Shown: positions 29,590-39,887, counted from the first letter of the stretch. The stretch is 46,830 nt of DNA from Aliivibrio sp. (GCA_024206155.1 JAAGZR010000455.1:1-46830); one strand, 5' to 3'. Notes: generated by a model not told the origin, from the sequence alone. Program-made: numbers and translations.

Positions 29590-31059
29590 ATGAGCACTAA
29601 CCTCAGTCCAAATACTTCTGGACAATTTAATCCCAGTGAAATGATGGACCAAGCGGCTTATTACGCTCTTGCTAAATCAAAGAAGCCATCAAGCATGGTC
29701 ATTGGCTTAGCAATTATGGCTGGTGTATTTATAGGTATTGCTTTCATTTTCTATATCACAGTCACAACAGGGAACTCACAAACGGGCTGGGGAATTAGCC
29801 GATTTGCTGGCGGTTTAGCATTTAGCTTGGGATTGATACTGGTTGTCATTGGTGGCGGAGAGCTTTTTACTAGCTCTGTACTTTCAGCCATTGCGGTTGC
29901 AAATAAGCAAATTAGCTTTGGAAAAATGCTAGGAATATGGGGAAAGGTTTACATCGGTAATTTTATCGGTGCAACCTTACTGCTTGCTTTAGTCGTTTCT
30001 GCTGGGATGTATCAAAACGATGGTGGTCAATGGGGGTTAAACGCCCTAAACATTGCTCAACATAAGTTACATCACCAACCATTAGAAGCTTTTGCTTTAG
30101 GTATTTTATGTAATTTGTTGGTCTGTCTAGCCGTTTGGATGACGTTTTGCTCGACGAACATGTTAACTAAAGCGGTGATGGTTATTTTACCTGTTGCGAT
30201 GTTTGTTAGTAGTGGCTTTGAGCACTGTGTTGCCAATATGTTTATGGTTCCATTAGGTATTGCGATTCAACAATTAGCGCCACCTGAGTTTTGGTTGTCC
30301 ATAGGTGCATCACCTGAGCAATACGCTGATTTAAATATTATTAACTTTATTACTGCCAATTTAATTCCGGTCACTTTTGGAAATATTGTCGGCGGTGCTG
30401 GCTTAGTTGGCCTAGGTTATTGGGCCATTTTTAGTCGTCCACAGCTTAATACAGTACCTGATTCACAAATTACTCCACTTTTTACCGATTCAGACACAAA
30501 GGAAATCACTAATATGAACGCGAACAAAACAGTAAATCAATTTATGGATATTAACGCTTACGTACTTCGCCCTGAAATGCCTGTTGAGATTGCATTAGAC
30601 AACCTATTAGATCGTCATCTTTCTGGTGCCATCGTTATTAACAACCATAATGAAGTTGTTGGTTTCTTTTCTGAACACGATGTATTAGTAGAATTATGGT
30701 GTGAAGATTACTTACCAGAACAAGGGCGTACTGTTGCTGATTTAATGAAGACGGATATCACGAGTATTTCACCTAAAGATACTCTACTTCAATTAGCTGA
30801 ATTTTACGCAATTGATAAATCAACATTATACCCAACAACAGATATGGGCTATGTGACAAGCTACAGCACTCTATCAGTTAATGACCGGGCTCGTGATATG
30901 CGTATCGCTAAACCTCGTATCTTACCTGTTATTGAAGATAATAAATTCGTTGGTATTGTTACTCGTGGTCATGTTATTGCTCAATTACGTTCAATCTACG
31001 GTGAACGAATGGAAGTGGTAAAATCTCATGAAGAAGAAATGGAAGCCGTTGTTGCATAG
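29590..31059 (+). CDS. Formate/nitrite transporter (FocA-type) fused to C-terminal CBS domains
   Basis: FNT features (GGELFTSSVLSAIAVANKQISFGKML, WMTFCSTNMLTKAVMVILPVAMFVSSGFEHCVANMF), then two CBS-like repeats (VNQFMDINAYVLRPEMPVEIALDNLLDRHLSGAIVINNHNEVVGFFSEHDV; VADLMKTDITSISPKDTL...PVIEDNKFVGIVTRGHVI). Confidence 0.93.
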   Translation: MSTNLSPNTSGQFNPSEMMDQAAYYALAKSKKPSSMVIGLAIMAGVFIGIAFIFYITVTTGNSQTGWGISRFAGGLAFSLGLILVVIGGGELFTSSVLSAIAVANKQISFGKMLGIWGKVYIGNFIGATLLLALVVSAGMYQNDGGQWGLNALNIAQHKLHHQPLEAFALGILCNLLVCLAVWMTFCSTNMLTKAVMVILPVAMFVSSGFEHCVANMFMVPLGIAIQQLAPPEFWLSIGASPEQYADLNIINFITANLIPVTFGNIVGGAGLVGLGYWAIFSRPQLNTVPDSQITPLFTDSDTKEITNMNANKTVNQFMDINAYVLRPEMPVEIALDNLLDRHLSGAIVINNHNEVVGFFSEHDVLVELWCEDYLPEQGRTVADLMKTDITSISPKDTLLQLAEFYAIDKSTLYPTTDMGYVTSYSTLSVNDRARDMRIAKPRILPVIEDNKFVGIVTRGHVIAQLRSIYGERMEVVKSHEEEMEAVVA

Positions 31060-31096
31060 AAACTCAATTAAAATATGACAATACTTTATAGCTAAA

Positions 31097-31125
31097 AAAA
31101 GGGAGCTGAGTACCAGTTCCCTTTT
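31097..31125 (+). terminator. Terminator hairpin
   Basis: AAAAGGGAGCTG...CCAGTTCCCTTTT with a G-U pair. Confidence 0.75.
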
Positions 31126-31175
31126 ATATAAAAATAAGAAAGAATAGCAGCGCTTTCATTCTCATAAATTTAGCG

Positions 31176-31697
31176 CTACTTTTTGTGGCTTAGATAATTA
31201 TCTTGCAAAATATACATGCGTTTAATATCGCTGTACTGACCATTTACAAAAATCTCTTTGATTAAATGCCCTTCCTCTACAAAACCGCATGTTTCATATA
31301 GGTGAATCGCTTTCTCATTATTAACCGCAACATGCAGATATACTTTATGAAGATTTAAAATGGTAAATGCATAGTTTAATGCTTTATTAATTAAACTTCT
31401 TGCATAGCCACAACCTTGAAAATCAGGTGCAATAATAATTTGAAATTCAGCATTACGATGAATAGAGTTAATTTCAACTAGTTCAACTAACCCTATAGAC
31501 TGCTGCTCTTCGTTTTCAGCAATAAAACGGCGCTCATTACTGTCATGAATATGCTTACGAAATAAGTCTTCTAACTCATAATATGACTCGTATGGTTCTT
31601 CAAACCAGTAAGACATGATAGAACGATTATTATTTAATTGATGAATGAAGCGAAGATCCGTTTGCTCTAAAGCGCGTAATCGAATTTGATTATCCAT
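31176..31697 (-). CDS. speG: Spermidine N1-acetyltransferase (GNAT)
   Basis: [52 protein letters not shown]...[24 protein letters not shown]. Start at 31697 rather than ORF-track 31727. Confidence 0.92.
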   Translation of the reverse strand: MDNQIRLRALEQTDLRFIHQLNNNRSIMSYWFEEPYESYYELEDLFRKHIHDSNERRFIAENEEQQSIGLVELVEINSIHRNAEFQIIIAPDFQGCGYARSLINKALNYAFTILNLHKVYLHVAVNNEKAIHLYETCGFVEEGHLIKEIFVNGQYSDIKRMYILQDNYLSHKK

Positions 31698-31911
31698 TTT
31701 TTTTCCATTAACAAAAATTACTAACATTCAGTAATCTTCTTAAGCATTACTGATCTCGAAAAATACCACTCTTTTGTAAAAACAAGAACAACTATTTTAA
31801 ATCGATGTTATTTATATTTTGGTTAATGATTTTTCTGCACTGTATTTAACCAGCTAGGATGAACAGTTACTTACTACGATTGGTATTATACCCACAAAAT
31901 AATACACATAA

Positions 31912-31940
31912 AAAAACCGAGCTACTTGAGCTCGGTTTTT
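31912..31940 (-). terminator. Terminator of deaD
   Basis: AAAAACCGAGCT...AGCTCGGTTTTT. Confidence 0.88.
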
Positions 31941-31959
31941 ATTATCAATAAATTATTGA

Positions 31960-33891
31960 TTAATCTTCGTTACGAGGCTTACGTGGAGCACGGCTTGCAC
32001 CTGGAGCTCTTTCGCCACGGTGACTGCCACGGTGATCGCCACCTTTGTTGCGGTCAAAACGACGTTCGCCACCACGGCCACCTTCACGGTTACCACCTTC
32101 ACGATTACCACGGTAACCACCACGGCTGTTGCCGTTGCTGTTGCCACCACGGTTCTCATCACGACCACCGCCAGTACGAGGACGACGATCAATTGTTAGG
32201 TCTACACCTTCAACAACAACCGCTTTCACTTCGTTTTGACGAATACGTAGTTGCTTAAGTTTGCTTGCAACATCTGCAGACATTTTCTTAGGTAACTGTA
32301 CGTAAGTGTGACCCGGAGCAAGTTTAATTGCACCGATAGCGCCTTTAGTAAAGCCTAATTCGTTAGCTAGAGCACCAACGATGTCTTTAACTTGAACGCC
32401 TTGCTCACGACCTACTTCTAGTTGGTACGTATCGAAGTCATCGTTATTGTATTGACGACGCTCACCGCGCTCAGGACGGTCACCACGACCACCACGCTCA
32501 GGACGGTCACCGCGATCACCACGCTCAGGACGACGGTTTTTCGCGCGCTCCATTGCAGCGATCATTGGATCTGGACCTTTGTAGAATAAAGGACGCTTAC
32601 CTTGCTGACGCTTAAGAAGCATTGCTGCGATTGTCGCTGCGTCAACTTCTAATGTTTCTTGTAACTTAGTGATTAAGTCAGAGAACGCTTCTAGTGCAAC
32701 GAATTCTTTTTCTGCTGCTAATTCAGCACCAAGAACCGCTAGACGAGCTTCTGCAACTTGATCACGATGTGGAAGTTCAATCTCTACCATTGTAGATTTA
32801 GTTACACGCTCAATCGTACGTAGCATACGAATTTGGTTTGTGCGAACTAAAAGAATCGCTTTACCTTTACGTCCAGCACGACCAGTACGACCGATACGGT
32901 GGATGTAAGATTCAACATCAAATGGGATATCGTAGTTAAATACGTGTGTAATACGTGGAACATCAAGGCCACGAGCAACAACGTCAGTTGCAACTAGAAT
33001 ATCGATAACACCGTTTTTAATGTGGTCAACAGTACGCTCACGTAGAGACTGAGGAATATCACCGTGAAGAGCAGCAGCTTTAAAGCCACGAGCACTTAAC
33101 CAATCAGCTAGACGCTCTGTATCTTGACGAGTACGAACGAATACGATTGACGCATCAGTTTCTTCCGTTTCAAGAAGACGAGACATTGCTTCGTCTTTTT
33201 CAACACCCTTAACGATCCAGAAGTTTTGCGTTACTTTATCAACAGTGTGGTTAGTACCAGCAACATCAACACGCGCAGGATCACGTAGGTAACGGTCAAC
33301 AATTGTTTTAACCATTGGAGGCATAGTTGCAGAGAACAGGATACGTTGAGCTGTATCTGGTGCTTTTTCAAGAATCCAAGTTACATCATCAACAAAACCC
33401 ATTTTAAGCATTTCATCTGCTTCATCTAGGATGAACGTATGAACTTCGCCTAGGTTTAGACGGTCGCGGTTTAGTAAATCTTTAACACGGCCCGGAGTAC
33501 CAACGATGATATGAGCACCGCGGCTTAGAGCACGCATTTGATCAACGATAGAAGCACCACCGTAGATCTCTAATACTTTAAGACCCTTGATGTTACGACC
33601 AAGGTTTTTAACTTCAGCAGCAACCTGAATAGCAAGCTCACGCGTTGGTGCCATGATGATTGCTTGTGGGTTATGTTGCTTAAGGTTGATTTTGTTTAGT
33701 AGTGGCAAAGAGAAAGCAGCTGTTTTACCAGTACCTGTTTGTGCTTTACCAAGTGCGTCACGACCAGCTAACAAAAGAGGAATTGATTCTGCTTGGATTG
33801 GCGTTGGAGCAACAAAGCCCATTTCGTCAAGTGCAGATAAGATAGTTTCGTCTAAAGCCAGTTGGCGGAATTCAGTAATAGTTTCTGACAT
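31960..33891 (-). CDS. deaD: DEAD-box RNA helicase DeaD/CsdA
   Basis: AQTGTGKTAAF, PTRELAIQ, DEADEML, SATMPP, HRIGRTGRAGRKG; long C-terminal domain with RGG-rich tail. Confidence 0.96.
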   Translation of the reverse strand: MSETITEFRQLALDETILSALDEMGFVAPTPIQAESIPLLLAGRDALGKAQTGTGKTAAFSLPLLNKINLKQHNPQAIIMAPTRELAIQVAAEVKNLGRNIKGLKVLEIYGGASIVDQMRALSRGAHIIVGTPGRVKDLLNRDRLNLGEVHTFILDEADEMLKMGFVDDVTWILEKAPDTAQRILFSATMPPMVKTIVDRYLRDPARVDVAGTNHTVDKVTQNFWIVKGVEKDEAMSRLLETEETDASIVFVRTRQDTERLADWLSARGFKAAALHGDIPQSLRERTVDHIKNGVIDILVATDVVARGLDVPRITHVFNYDIPFDVESYIHRIGRTGRAGRKGKAILLVRTNQIRMLRTIERVTKSTMVEIELPHRDQVAEARLAVLGAELAAEKEFVALEAFSDLITKLQETLEVDAATIAAMLLKRQQGKRPLFYKGPDPMIAAMERAKNRRPERGDRGDRPERGGRGDRPERGERRQYNNDDFDTYQLEVGREQGVQVKDIVGALANELGFTKGAIGAIKLAPGHTYVQLPKKMSADVASKLKQLRIRQNEVKAVVVEGVDLTIDRRPRTGGGRDENRGGNSNGNSRGGYRGNREGGNREGGRGGERRFDRNKGGDHRGSHRGERAPGASRAPRKPRNED

Positions 33892-33903
33892 TGGGATCCC
33901 AAT
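33890..33903 (-). promoter_or_regulatory. 14-bp perfect palindrome over the deaD SD/start codon
   Basis: ATTGGGATCCCAAT; 3' arm includes the AU of the start codon and the GGGA Shine-Dalgarno lies in the arm/loop. Confidence 0.6.
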
Positions 33904-33975
33904 AATTAAACATATAAAAACGGTCCCATTTGCTCAGCAAGTTCCATACACACACACAAGCACTCGGGACAGGAC

Positions 33976-34039
33976 AGTTAATCACCTAATACAACAAAAG
34001 AATAGACAAGTGATTAACTCAGGGCGCGGATGATGCCCT
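33976..34039 (-). promoter_or_regulatory. Structured 5' leader upstream of deaD (two inverted repeats)
   Basis: AGTTAATCAC(33976-33985)/GTGATTAACT(34010-34019) and AGGGC(34021-34025)/GCCCT(34035-34039). Confidence 0.5.
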
Positions 34040-34225
34040 AATACGGCAAGAATTACCAGAAAAAATTGAGCAAGTTCACAAATTTAGCTCTACTTTCTTA
34101 GTTTTGATAGTTTTTTGTACGCTAAATACCCTTTTTTTCATATTTAAGCGGACTTTTGTAGTAATCAATACAGGGCAATAGTAAAGTTAGGTCGTTATTT
34201 CTCTTAATTATACGTATGAAGGCTT

Positions 34226-36232
34226 ATGTTTCAAGATAACCCACTACTTGCTCAATTAAAGCAGCAGATACAAGAAAACATCCCTAAGAAAGAAGGGACA
34301 GTAAAAGCAACCGACCGTGGTTTTGGTTTCTTAGAATCCGACGATAAGAAAAAAAGTATCTTTATTCCGCCAGCACAAATGAAAAAAGTAATGCATGGCG
34401 ACAAAGTAGTGGCTTTGATCCGTACTGAAAACGATAAAGAACAAGCAGAACCAGATCAACTTATTGAGCAATCAATCACTCGATTTATCGGCCGAATCCA
34501 GATGTTTAAAAAACGTCTACAGGTGATGCCTGATCATCCTAGTCTAAAAAATGCAATAAAAGCGAAAGCGCGTAAAGGCGTAAATCCAGAAACCTTAAAA
34601 GAAGGTGATTGGGTTGTTGCTGAGCTAACACAGCACCCGTTAAAAGGTGATCAAAGCTTCTTATGTGAAGTTACGCATAAAATCACTGATAGCGATGACA
34701 AGATTGCACCGTGGTGGGTAACACTTGCTCAAAATGACTTACCAAATTCAGAGCCTGAAGGCATTGAAAACTGGGAAATCAAAGATGATGCCGATTTAGT
34801 ACGTGTAGACATGACAGAAACACCATTCGTCACTATCGATGGTGAATCAACTAAAGACATGGACGATGCGCTATACATTAAAAAGCAAGCTGACGGTTCT
34901 TTTGAACTAACCATTGCTATCGCCGATCCAACCGCCTACATCACACCAGATGACAGCATGGATAAAGTGGCGCGTAAACGTGGTTATACTATCTACTTAC
35001 CAGGTCGTAACATTCCAATGCTGCCACGTGATTTAAGTGACGAACTATGTTCTCTTATTGAAAACCAAGAGCGCCCAGCCCTTTGTTGCACAGTAGACGT
35101 AGATGCAGATGGCACGATTAATGACGAGTCAATTAACTTTTTTGCTGCAACGATTAAATCTCACGCACGCTTAGCTTATGACAATGTATCTGATTTCTTA
35201 GAAACAGGAACATGTGATAAATGGCAACCAACTGAAGTGATCTCGCAAGTAGTTACTGAACTTCACGAATTTGCACAAGCGCGTACAACCTGGCGTCAAA
35301 CTCATGCTGTGATCTTCCCAGACCGCCCTGATTACCGTTTCGAATTAGACGAAGAAAATGACGTCATTGCTATTCATGCAGATATGCGTCGTACAGCAAA
35401 CAAGCTGGTTGAAGAGGCGATGGTAACAGCAAATATCTGCGCAGGTAAGACATTACGTAATACGTTTAATATGGGTGTATTTAACTCTCATGCTGGTATT
35501 AAATCAGATAAATTGAAAGACGTGGCCGAAATTGTAAATCAATTAGACGATATAGAATTCACAGAAGAGCATATTGCAACACTTGAAGGCTTCAGTGAAC
35601 TACGTCGCTTGTTAGGTAATCAACCAACGTCATATCTTGATGCTCGTATTCGCAAATATCAAACGTACAGTGAAACCGGTAACGAGCCGCTGCCACACTA
35701 CGCAATGGGTTTAGACATTTACGCGACATGGACTTCTCCTATCCGCAAATACAGCGATATGATCAACCATCGTATGTTAAAAGCACATATCCTTGGTAAA
35801 GAACCGGTACAACGCCCAGATGATATTGTAGGTGAAGAGCTGGCTTTAAGTCGCCGTTACCATCGCATGGCAGAAAGAAATGTAAGTGATTGGCTATACT
35901 GTAGAACGTTAGTTTCAGAAGTCGAAAAAGGCACAGAATTTACCGCCGAGATCTTTGATATTAACCGTGCAGGCATGCGTGTACGCTTAATTGAAAATGG
36001 CGCTGCTGCTTTCATTCCAGGTTCCTTGATTGTCGATAACAAAGAGCGTATCGAATGTAATGCCGACCAAGGCACTATTTCAATCGATAAACATGAAACC
36101 TTCAAACTAGGCGATCAACTTCAAGTGACTTTAGCGGAAGTAAAAGAAGATACTCGTAACATGGTAGCAAAACCATTACAGGCCTTCCCTGCTTTAGAAA
36201 CAGAAGAAACTGTCGAGTCAACTGACGCTTAA
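34226..36232 (+). CDS. rnb: Exoribonuclease II
   Basis: [40 protein letters not shown] motifs [15 protein letters not shown] and [20 protein letters not shown]1 domain. Confidence 0.97.
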   Translation: MFQDNPLLAQLKQQIQENIPKKEGTVKATDRGFGFLESDDKKKSIFIPPAQMKKVMHGDKVVALIRTENDKEQAEPDQLIEQSITRFIGRIQMFKKRLQVMPDHPSLKNAIKAKARKGVNPETLKEGDWVVAELTQHPLKGDQSFLCEVTHKITDSDDKIAPWWVTLAQNDLPNSEPEGIENWEIKDDADLVRVDMTETPFVTIDGESTKDMDDALYIKKQADGSFELTIAIADPTAYITPDDSMDKVARKRGYTIYLPGRNIPMLPRDLSDELCSLIENQERPALCCTVDVDADGTINDESINFFAATIKSHARLAYDNVSDFLETGTCDKWQPTEVISQVVTELHEFAQARTTWRQTHAVIFPDRPDYRFELDEENDVIAIHADMRRTANKLVEEAMVTANICAGKTLRNTFNMGVFNSHAGIKSDKLKDVAEIVNQLDDIEFTEEHIATLEGFSELRRLLGNQPTSYLDARIRKYQTYSETGNEPLPHYAMGLDIYATWTSPIRKYSDMINHRMLKAHILGKEPVQRPDDIVGEELALSRRYHRMAERNVSDWLYCRTLVSEVEKGTEFTAEIFDINRAGMRVRLIENGAAAFIPGSLIVDNKERIECNADQGTISIDKHETFKLGDQLQVTLAEVKEDTRNMVAKPLQAFPALETEETVESTDA

Positions 36233-36251
36233 TCTTTGTTCAAAGATAAAT

Positions 36252-36283
36252 AAATCCCATATCAGTTCTACTGTATGGGATTT
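36252..36283. terminator. Terminator between rnb and a convergent gene
   Basis: AAATCCCATA...TATGGGATTTTTTT. Confidence 0.85.
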
Positions 36284-36285
36284 TT

Positions 36286-36645
36286 TTAATCTAATTTAAG
36301 CTCACCTGAAAACGGTTTTTCTTCATCTTCTAATTCAAAACGATCTTTAAGTGTATAAACGACAATATTTTCGAAATCCGTATTACGCTCCCTACGATCA
36401 TTTGCCACCATCTTTTCTGCATTTTCAATAGCAGCGACAACCATTTCGTTATATCGTACTAATTTTTTTTGAGGTGTTGCCGCTAACATATCTAAGCTAT
36501 AACGAATATAAAGTGTTGGAAGCTGATTCAAAGCAATACATTTCATGTCTGTTATTTGGTCAAGAGTATATAATTGGTGGAAATCTAGCTCGATAAAGCG
36601 TTTTCCAACAAGAATTTCCATATAGTTATGAATGTTTGATTCCAT
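36286..36645 (-). CDS. ComFB-family-like protein
   Basis: NYMEILVGKRFIELDFHQLYTLDQITDMKCIALNQLPTLYIRY...VVAAIENAEKMVANDRR resembles the ComFB pattern (D(V/M)xxxALNxLPPxYV). Confidence 0.65.
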   Translation of the reverse strand: MESNIHNYMEILVGKRFIELDFHQLYTLDQITDMKCIALNQLPTLYIRYSLDMLAATPQKKLVRYNEMVVAAIENAEKMVANDRRERNTDFENIVVYTLKDRFELEDEEKPFSGELKLD

Positions 36646-36789
36646 ATAGATGCCTTATTGTTATTAAATGCATTAAGTCACGATGTAAGTATATGAATAG
36701 AGTTATCTTATTGGTAGAATCATACTTGTCCTATCAATTTAGTGACATCTCTCTCTTTTTTTAGATTAGTTAGGATTAGTTAAAAAACA

Positions 36790-38022
36790 ATGTCTTTTAG
36801 CCTTCTGAGTCATCCTCTATTTAAATTACTATTACCTTTAATCATCGTAGTATCAGTGATTACCGGTATGGATGGTATTATTCAGCTATCCTCTGAAAAC
36901 AAAGGTTTTTCATACATACTCCCATATATTGTGTTGTTTATTGTGCTACTTTTAAGCCAGCCTTTCAACCAAGGCCGAGTCGGTATGATCGCCATCAGCA
37001 TGGCTATTGCCTACTGGGTAATTCAAGAACGCCTTCAGGTTCCGCTCTCATCTGGAAGCACGCGTATTGAGTTTACATTAACGGCATTTTTATTACCTAT
37101 ATGCATGATGGCAACGTTCATTTTTCCTGAGCGCCGCATTTTCTCTAAATACGGAGCTGGGTATGTAGGTATTCTTCTATTTATGTTTTTTTGGTGTTGG
37201 ATGATTGTGTCGCACTTTGCCGAAAATGACATGAGCAAAATGTGGGACACTTACCTACTTAACATCCCAGAAGTTTCCCCTCTTCCTATTATTGTTGTTC
37301 TTTACAGTTTAGTCATGTGCGGGCTTTCTGCTATCTTCGTTCTTACGCGCAATAATAGTACAGATTTAGCCTCTTATACTTGCTTACTCTATTCCTCACT
37401 GACTTTTGCTCTTTTCAGTGTCGAGTTTATTTCAAGTACCATGTTTTCCATTGCTGGTTTACTTTTACTCTTATATATCATCTCTGCAAGCCATGAACTG
37501 GCCTTTATTGACCAATTAACGGGAATTCCTGGTCGTCGTGCATTGGAATCAGAGATGAAACATTTAGGCCGTCGCTACACCATTGCTATGCTCGATGTTG
37601 ATCACTTCAAAAAATTTAATGATACCTATGGACATGACACTGGAGATGACGTTCTCAAATTAGTGGCCAGCATCATGGCCCAAACTGGTGGTAACGCAAA
37701 GGTATATCGTTATGGTGGGGAAGAATTTACCGTATTATTTAAAGGTAAAACCGCAGAACAGAGCTTAGAATACCTTGAAGAATTACGTGAAGACATTGCT
37801 GATTATGACCTTATTATTCGCGATACTTCAACTCGTCCTAAAGATAAAAAGAAAGGGCAAGCAAAACGTGGCAAAGCAAACAAAACGAAAGTGGTGAATG
37901 TTACGATTAGTATTGGTGTCGCTGATAATACAGAATATCGTAAACCTCAAGAAGTAATAAAAGCATCTGATAATGCGCTATATCGTGCAAAAGATGGCGG
38001 CCGTAACTGCGTTAGCTTGTAA
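36790..38022 (+). CDS. Membrane-anchored diguanylate cyclase (GGEEF)
   Basis: N-terminal TM helices, then DQLTGIPGRRALESEMKH...IAMLDVDHFKKFNDTYGHDTGDDVL...YRYGGEEFTVLF...ISIGVADN...ASDNALYRAKDGGRN. Confidence 0.95.
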   Translation: MSFSLLSHPLFKLLLPLIIVVSVITGMDGIIQLSSENKGFSYILPYIVLFIVLLLSQPFNQGRVGMIAISMAIAYWVIQERLQVPLSSGSTRIEFTLTAFLLPICMMATFIFPERRIFSKYGAGYVGILLFMFFWCWMIVSHFAENDMSKMWDTYLLNIPEVSPLPIIVVLYSLVMCGLSAIFVLTRNNSTDLASYTCLLYSSLTFALFSVEFISSTMFSIAGLLLLLYIISASHELAFIDQLTGIPGRRALESEMKHLGRRYTIAMLDVDHFKKFNDTYGHDTGDDVLKLVASIMAQTGGNAKVYRYGGEEFTVLFKGKTAEQSLEYLEELREDIADYDLIIRDTSTRPKDKKKGQAKRGKANKTKVVNVTISIGVADNTEYRKPQEVIKASDNALYRAKDGGRNCVSL

Positions 38023-38184
38023 CAAATCATAAGCCTTTCTTAAGTAATCGATTAATAGATACATATCGGCTTTTTTCAATCAATACAACATCCCTGCTTG
38101 CGTATTTAATCTAGCAGTGTCACACTCAAGTTACTAAAAAATATATGGTTTGTTAACGAATTAATTATAAACAAGGATACGTTT

Positions 38185-38565
38185 ATGTTTTTAGATTATT
38201 TTGCTCTTGGGTTATTGGTGTTTGTTGCCTTGGTTATTTTCTATGGGATTATCGTCATTCATGACATTCCGTATGAAATTGCCCATAAACGTAACCATCC
38301 TCATTCAGATGCAATACACATTGCAGGCTGGGTCAGTTTATTTACGCTTCATGTGTTGTGGCCATTCTTATGGATTTGGTCAACCTTATGGCGTGAAGAT
38401 CGTGGTTGGGGCTTCCATAAAATTGAAAATAACCAATTAGAACTTCAAACTCGTGTTAATCATCTTAATGACCAAGTTGAACTATTGACTGAAAAGCTAT
38501 CACAGCTAGAAGTGAATAAGGAAAAATCACCACCTAGCCAACCATCTAAAGAGGAGCAAGTATAA
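38185..38565 (+). CDS. DUF3302-like inner membrane protein
   Basis: MFLDYFALGLLVFVALVIFYGIIVIHDIPYEIAHKRNHPHSDAIHIAGWVSLFTLHVLWPFLWIWS; adjacent to an HlyD-family gene as in YiaW/YiaV. Confidence 0.8.
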   Translation: MFLDYFALGLLVFVALVIFYGIIVIHDIPYEIAHKRNHPHSDAIHIAGWVSLFTLHVLWPFLWIWSTLWREDRGWGFHKIENNQLELQTRVNHLNDQVELLTEKLSQLEVNKEKSPPSQPSKEEQV

Positions 38566-39695
38566 TGGATTTATTGCTTATTCTTACGTATACCGCGTTA
38601 TGTATTGCCATTTTCAAAATATTCAAGATCCCACTAAATAAATGGACAGTTCCTACTGCAGGTTTAGGTGGTGTTGTGCTCGTTGGTACGCTAGTTTTAT
38701 TAATGAACTACAATCATCCTTTCACTCAGTTTGGTGGGCAGTTTTATGTAACCACCCCTATTGTTCCAAGTGTTAAAGGTAAAGTAACCGAAGTTAATGT
38801 GGTTCCTAACCAACCTGTTGCTGCCGGTGATGTCTTATTTAAAATTGATGATATCCCATTTCAAGCAGAAGTTATCCGCAAGCAAGCTGCATTAAATGAA
38901 GCAGAACAAGCCGCTTTACAGCTGGAATCTATCTACAAATCAGCGCAAGCCAATACAATTAAAGCCATCGCTGAAAAAGACAAAGCCTATCGAGAATTTA
39001 AGCGTTACGAAAAAGGCTATAAGAAAGGCGCATTTACAGCTCAACAACTTGACACAAGAAAGCAAAACTATAAAGCAACAGAGGCAACAGTAGAATCTGT
39101 TCAAGCTCAAGAACAACAAGCAAAACTTGCTTTAGAGTCTGAAATAAATGGAGAGAATACAACTGTTGCTCGTATGCGTGCAGAATTAGAACAAGCGCAA
39201 TTCAATCTGGATGAAACCGTTGTAAGGGCACCAACCGACGGCTATGTAACACAAATGGCACTTCGTCCGGGTATGATGGCAGTTCCTATTCCTTTACGAC
39301 CTGTTATGACCTTTGTTCATACTGAAGATCAGTACTTTGTTGGTGCATTCCGCCAGAACTCTCTTCAACGTTTACAAAAAGGCTTTAAAGCAGAGTTTTT
39401 ATTTCGAGCAATTCCTGGTCGTGTATTTGAAGGTGAAGTGGTCGAAGTTATTCCAGCCATTGGTGAAGGTCAGATCCAAGCTTCTGGTGCTTTATTAGGT
39501 ACAAATGCGATCAGAACAAATGGTCGCGCTTTAGTTAAATTAAAATTAACTGAAGATGTTTCAGATTTTCATCTTCCAGCAGGTTCTAATGCGGAGATAT
39601 CTGTTTACTCTGATAGCTTTGAGCATGTTTCCATCATGAGAAAAGTACTAATCCGTATGAAATCTTGGCAAAACTACCTTTACCTTGACCATTAA
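38565..39695 (+). CDS. HlyD-family membrane fusion protein (YibH/YiaV-like)
   Basis: VTTPIVPSVKGKVTEVNVVPNQPVAAGDVLFKIDDIPFQAEV; coiled-coil hairpin; VVRAPTDGYVTQMALRPGM. Confidence 0.93.
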   Translation: MDLLLILTYTALCIAIFKIFKIPLNKWTVPTAGLGGVVLVGTLVLLMNYNHPFTQFGGQFYVTTPIVPSVKGKVTEVNVVPNQPVAAGDVLFKIDDIPFQAEVIRKQAALNEAEQAALQLESIYKSAQANTIKAIAEKDKAYREFKRYEKGYKKGAFTAQQLDTRKQNYKATEATVESVQAQEQQAKLALESEINGENTTVARMRAELEQAQFNLDETVVRAPTDGYVTQMALRPGMMAVPIPLRPVMTFVHTEDQYFVGAFRQNSLQRLQKGFKAEFLFRAIPGRVFEGEVVEVIPAIGEGQIQASGALLGTNAIRTNGRALVKLKLTEDVSDFHLPAGSNAEISVYSDSFEHVSIMRKVLIRMKSWQNYLYLDH

Positions 39696-39714
39696 TTAAT
39701 CATATAGAACAAAG

Positions 39715-39741
39715 GTGCCTTAAGCTCATGTTTTAAGGCGC
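39715..39741 (+). terminator. Terminator hairpin
   Basis: GTGCCTTAA...TTAAGGCGCTTTTA. Confidence 0.7.
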
Positions 39742-39887
39742 TTTTATTTATATCAACCATAATATAAATATATTTTATTAAAATCTTAAGTCTGATACTA
39801 TTCGTCACGAAAAAAAGCTGTTACAAGAATGTTGCAGCTGTTTGACAGACTCCAATGGGAGCTGTTACGAATATTATGTGAGGACAC

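Noticed and set aside
31953-32192. 79-aa Val/Ala/Thr-rich minus-strand ORF
   Set aside because: Alternative frame within the deaD tail; low complexity with no independent signals.
31926-32258. 110-aa plus-strand ORF rich in His/Gly/Asp (HGDCHGDRHLCC...)
   Set aside because: It is the antisense reading of the repetitive RGG tail of deaD; composition is an artefact of the repeats.
33653-34033. 126-aa plus-strand ORF overlapping deaD 5' end and leader
   Set aside because: Antisense to the conserved helicase domain, no convincing SD or domain.
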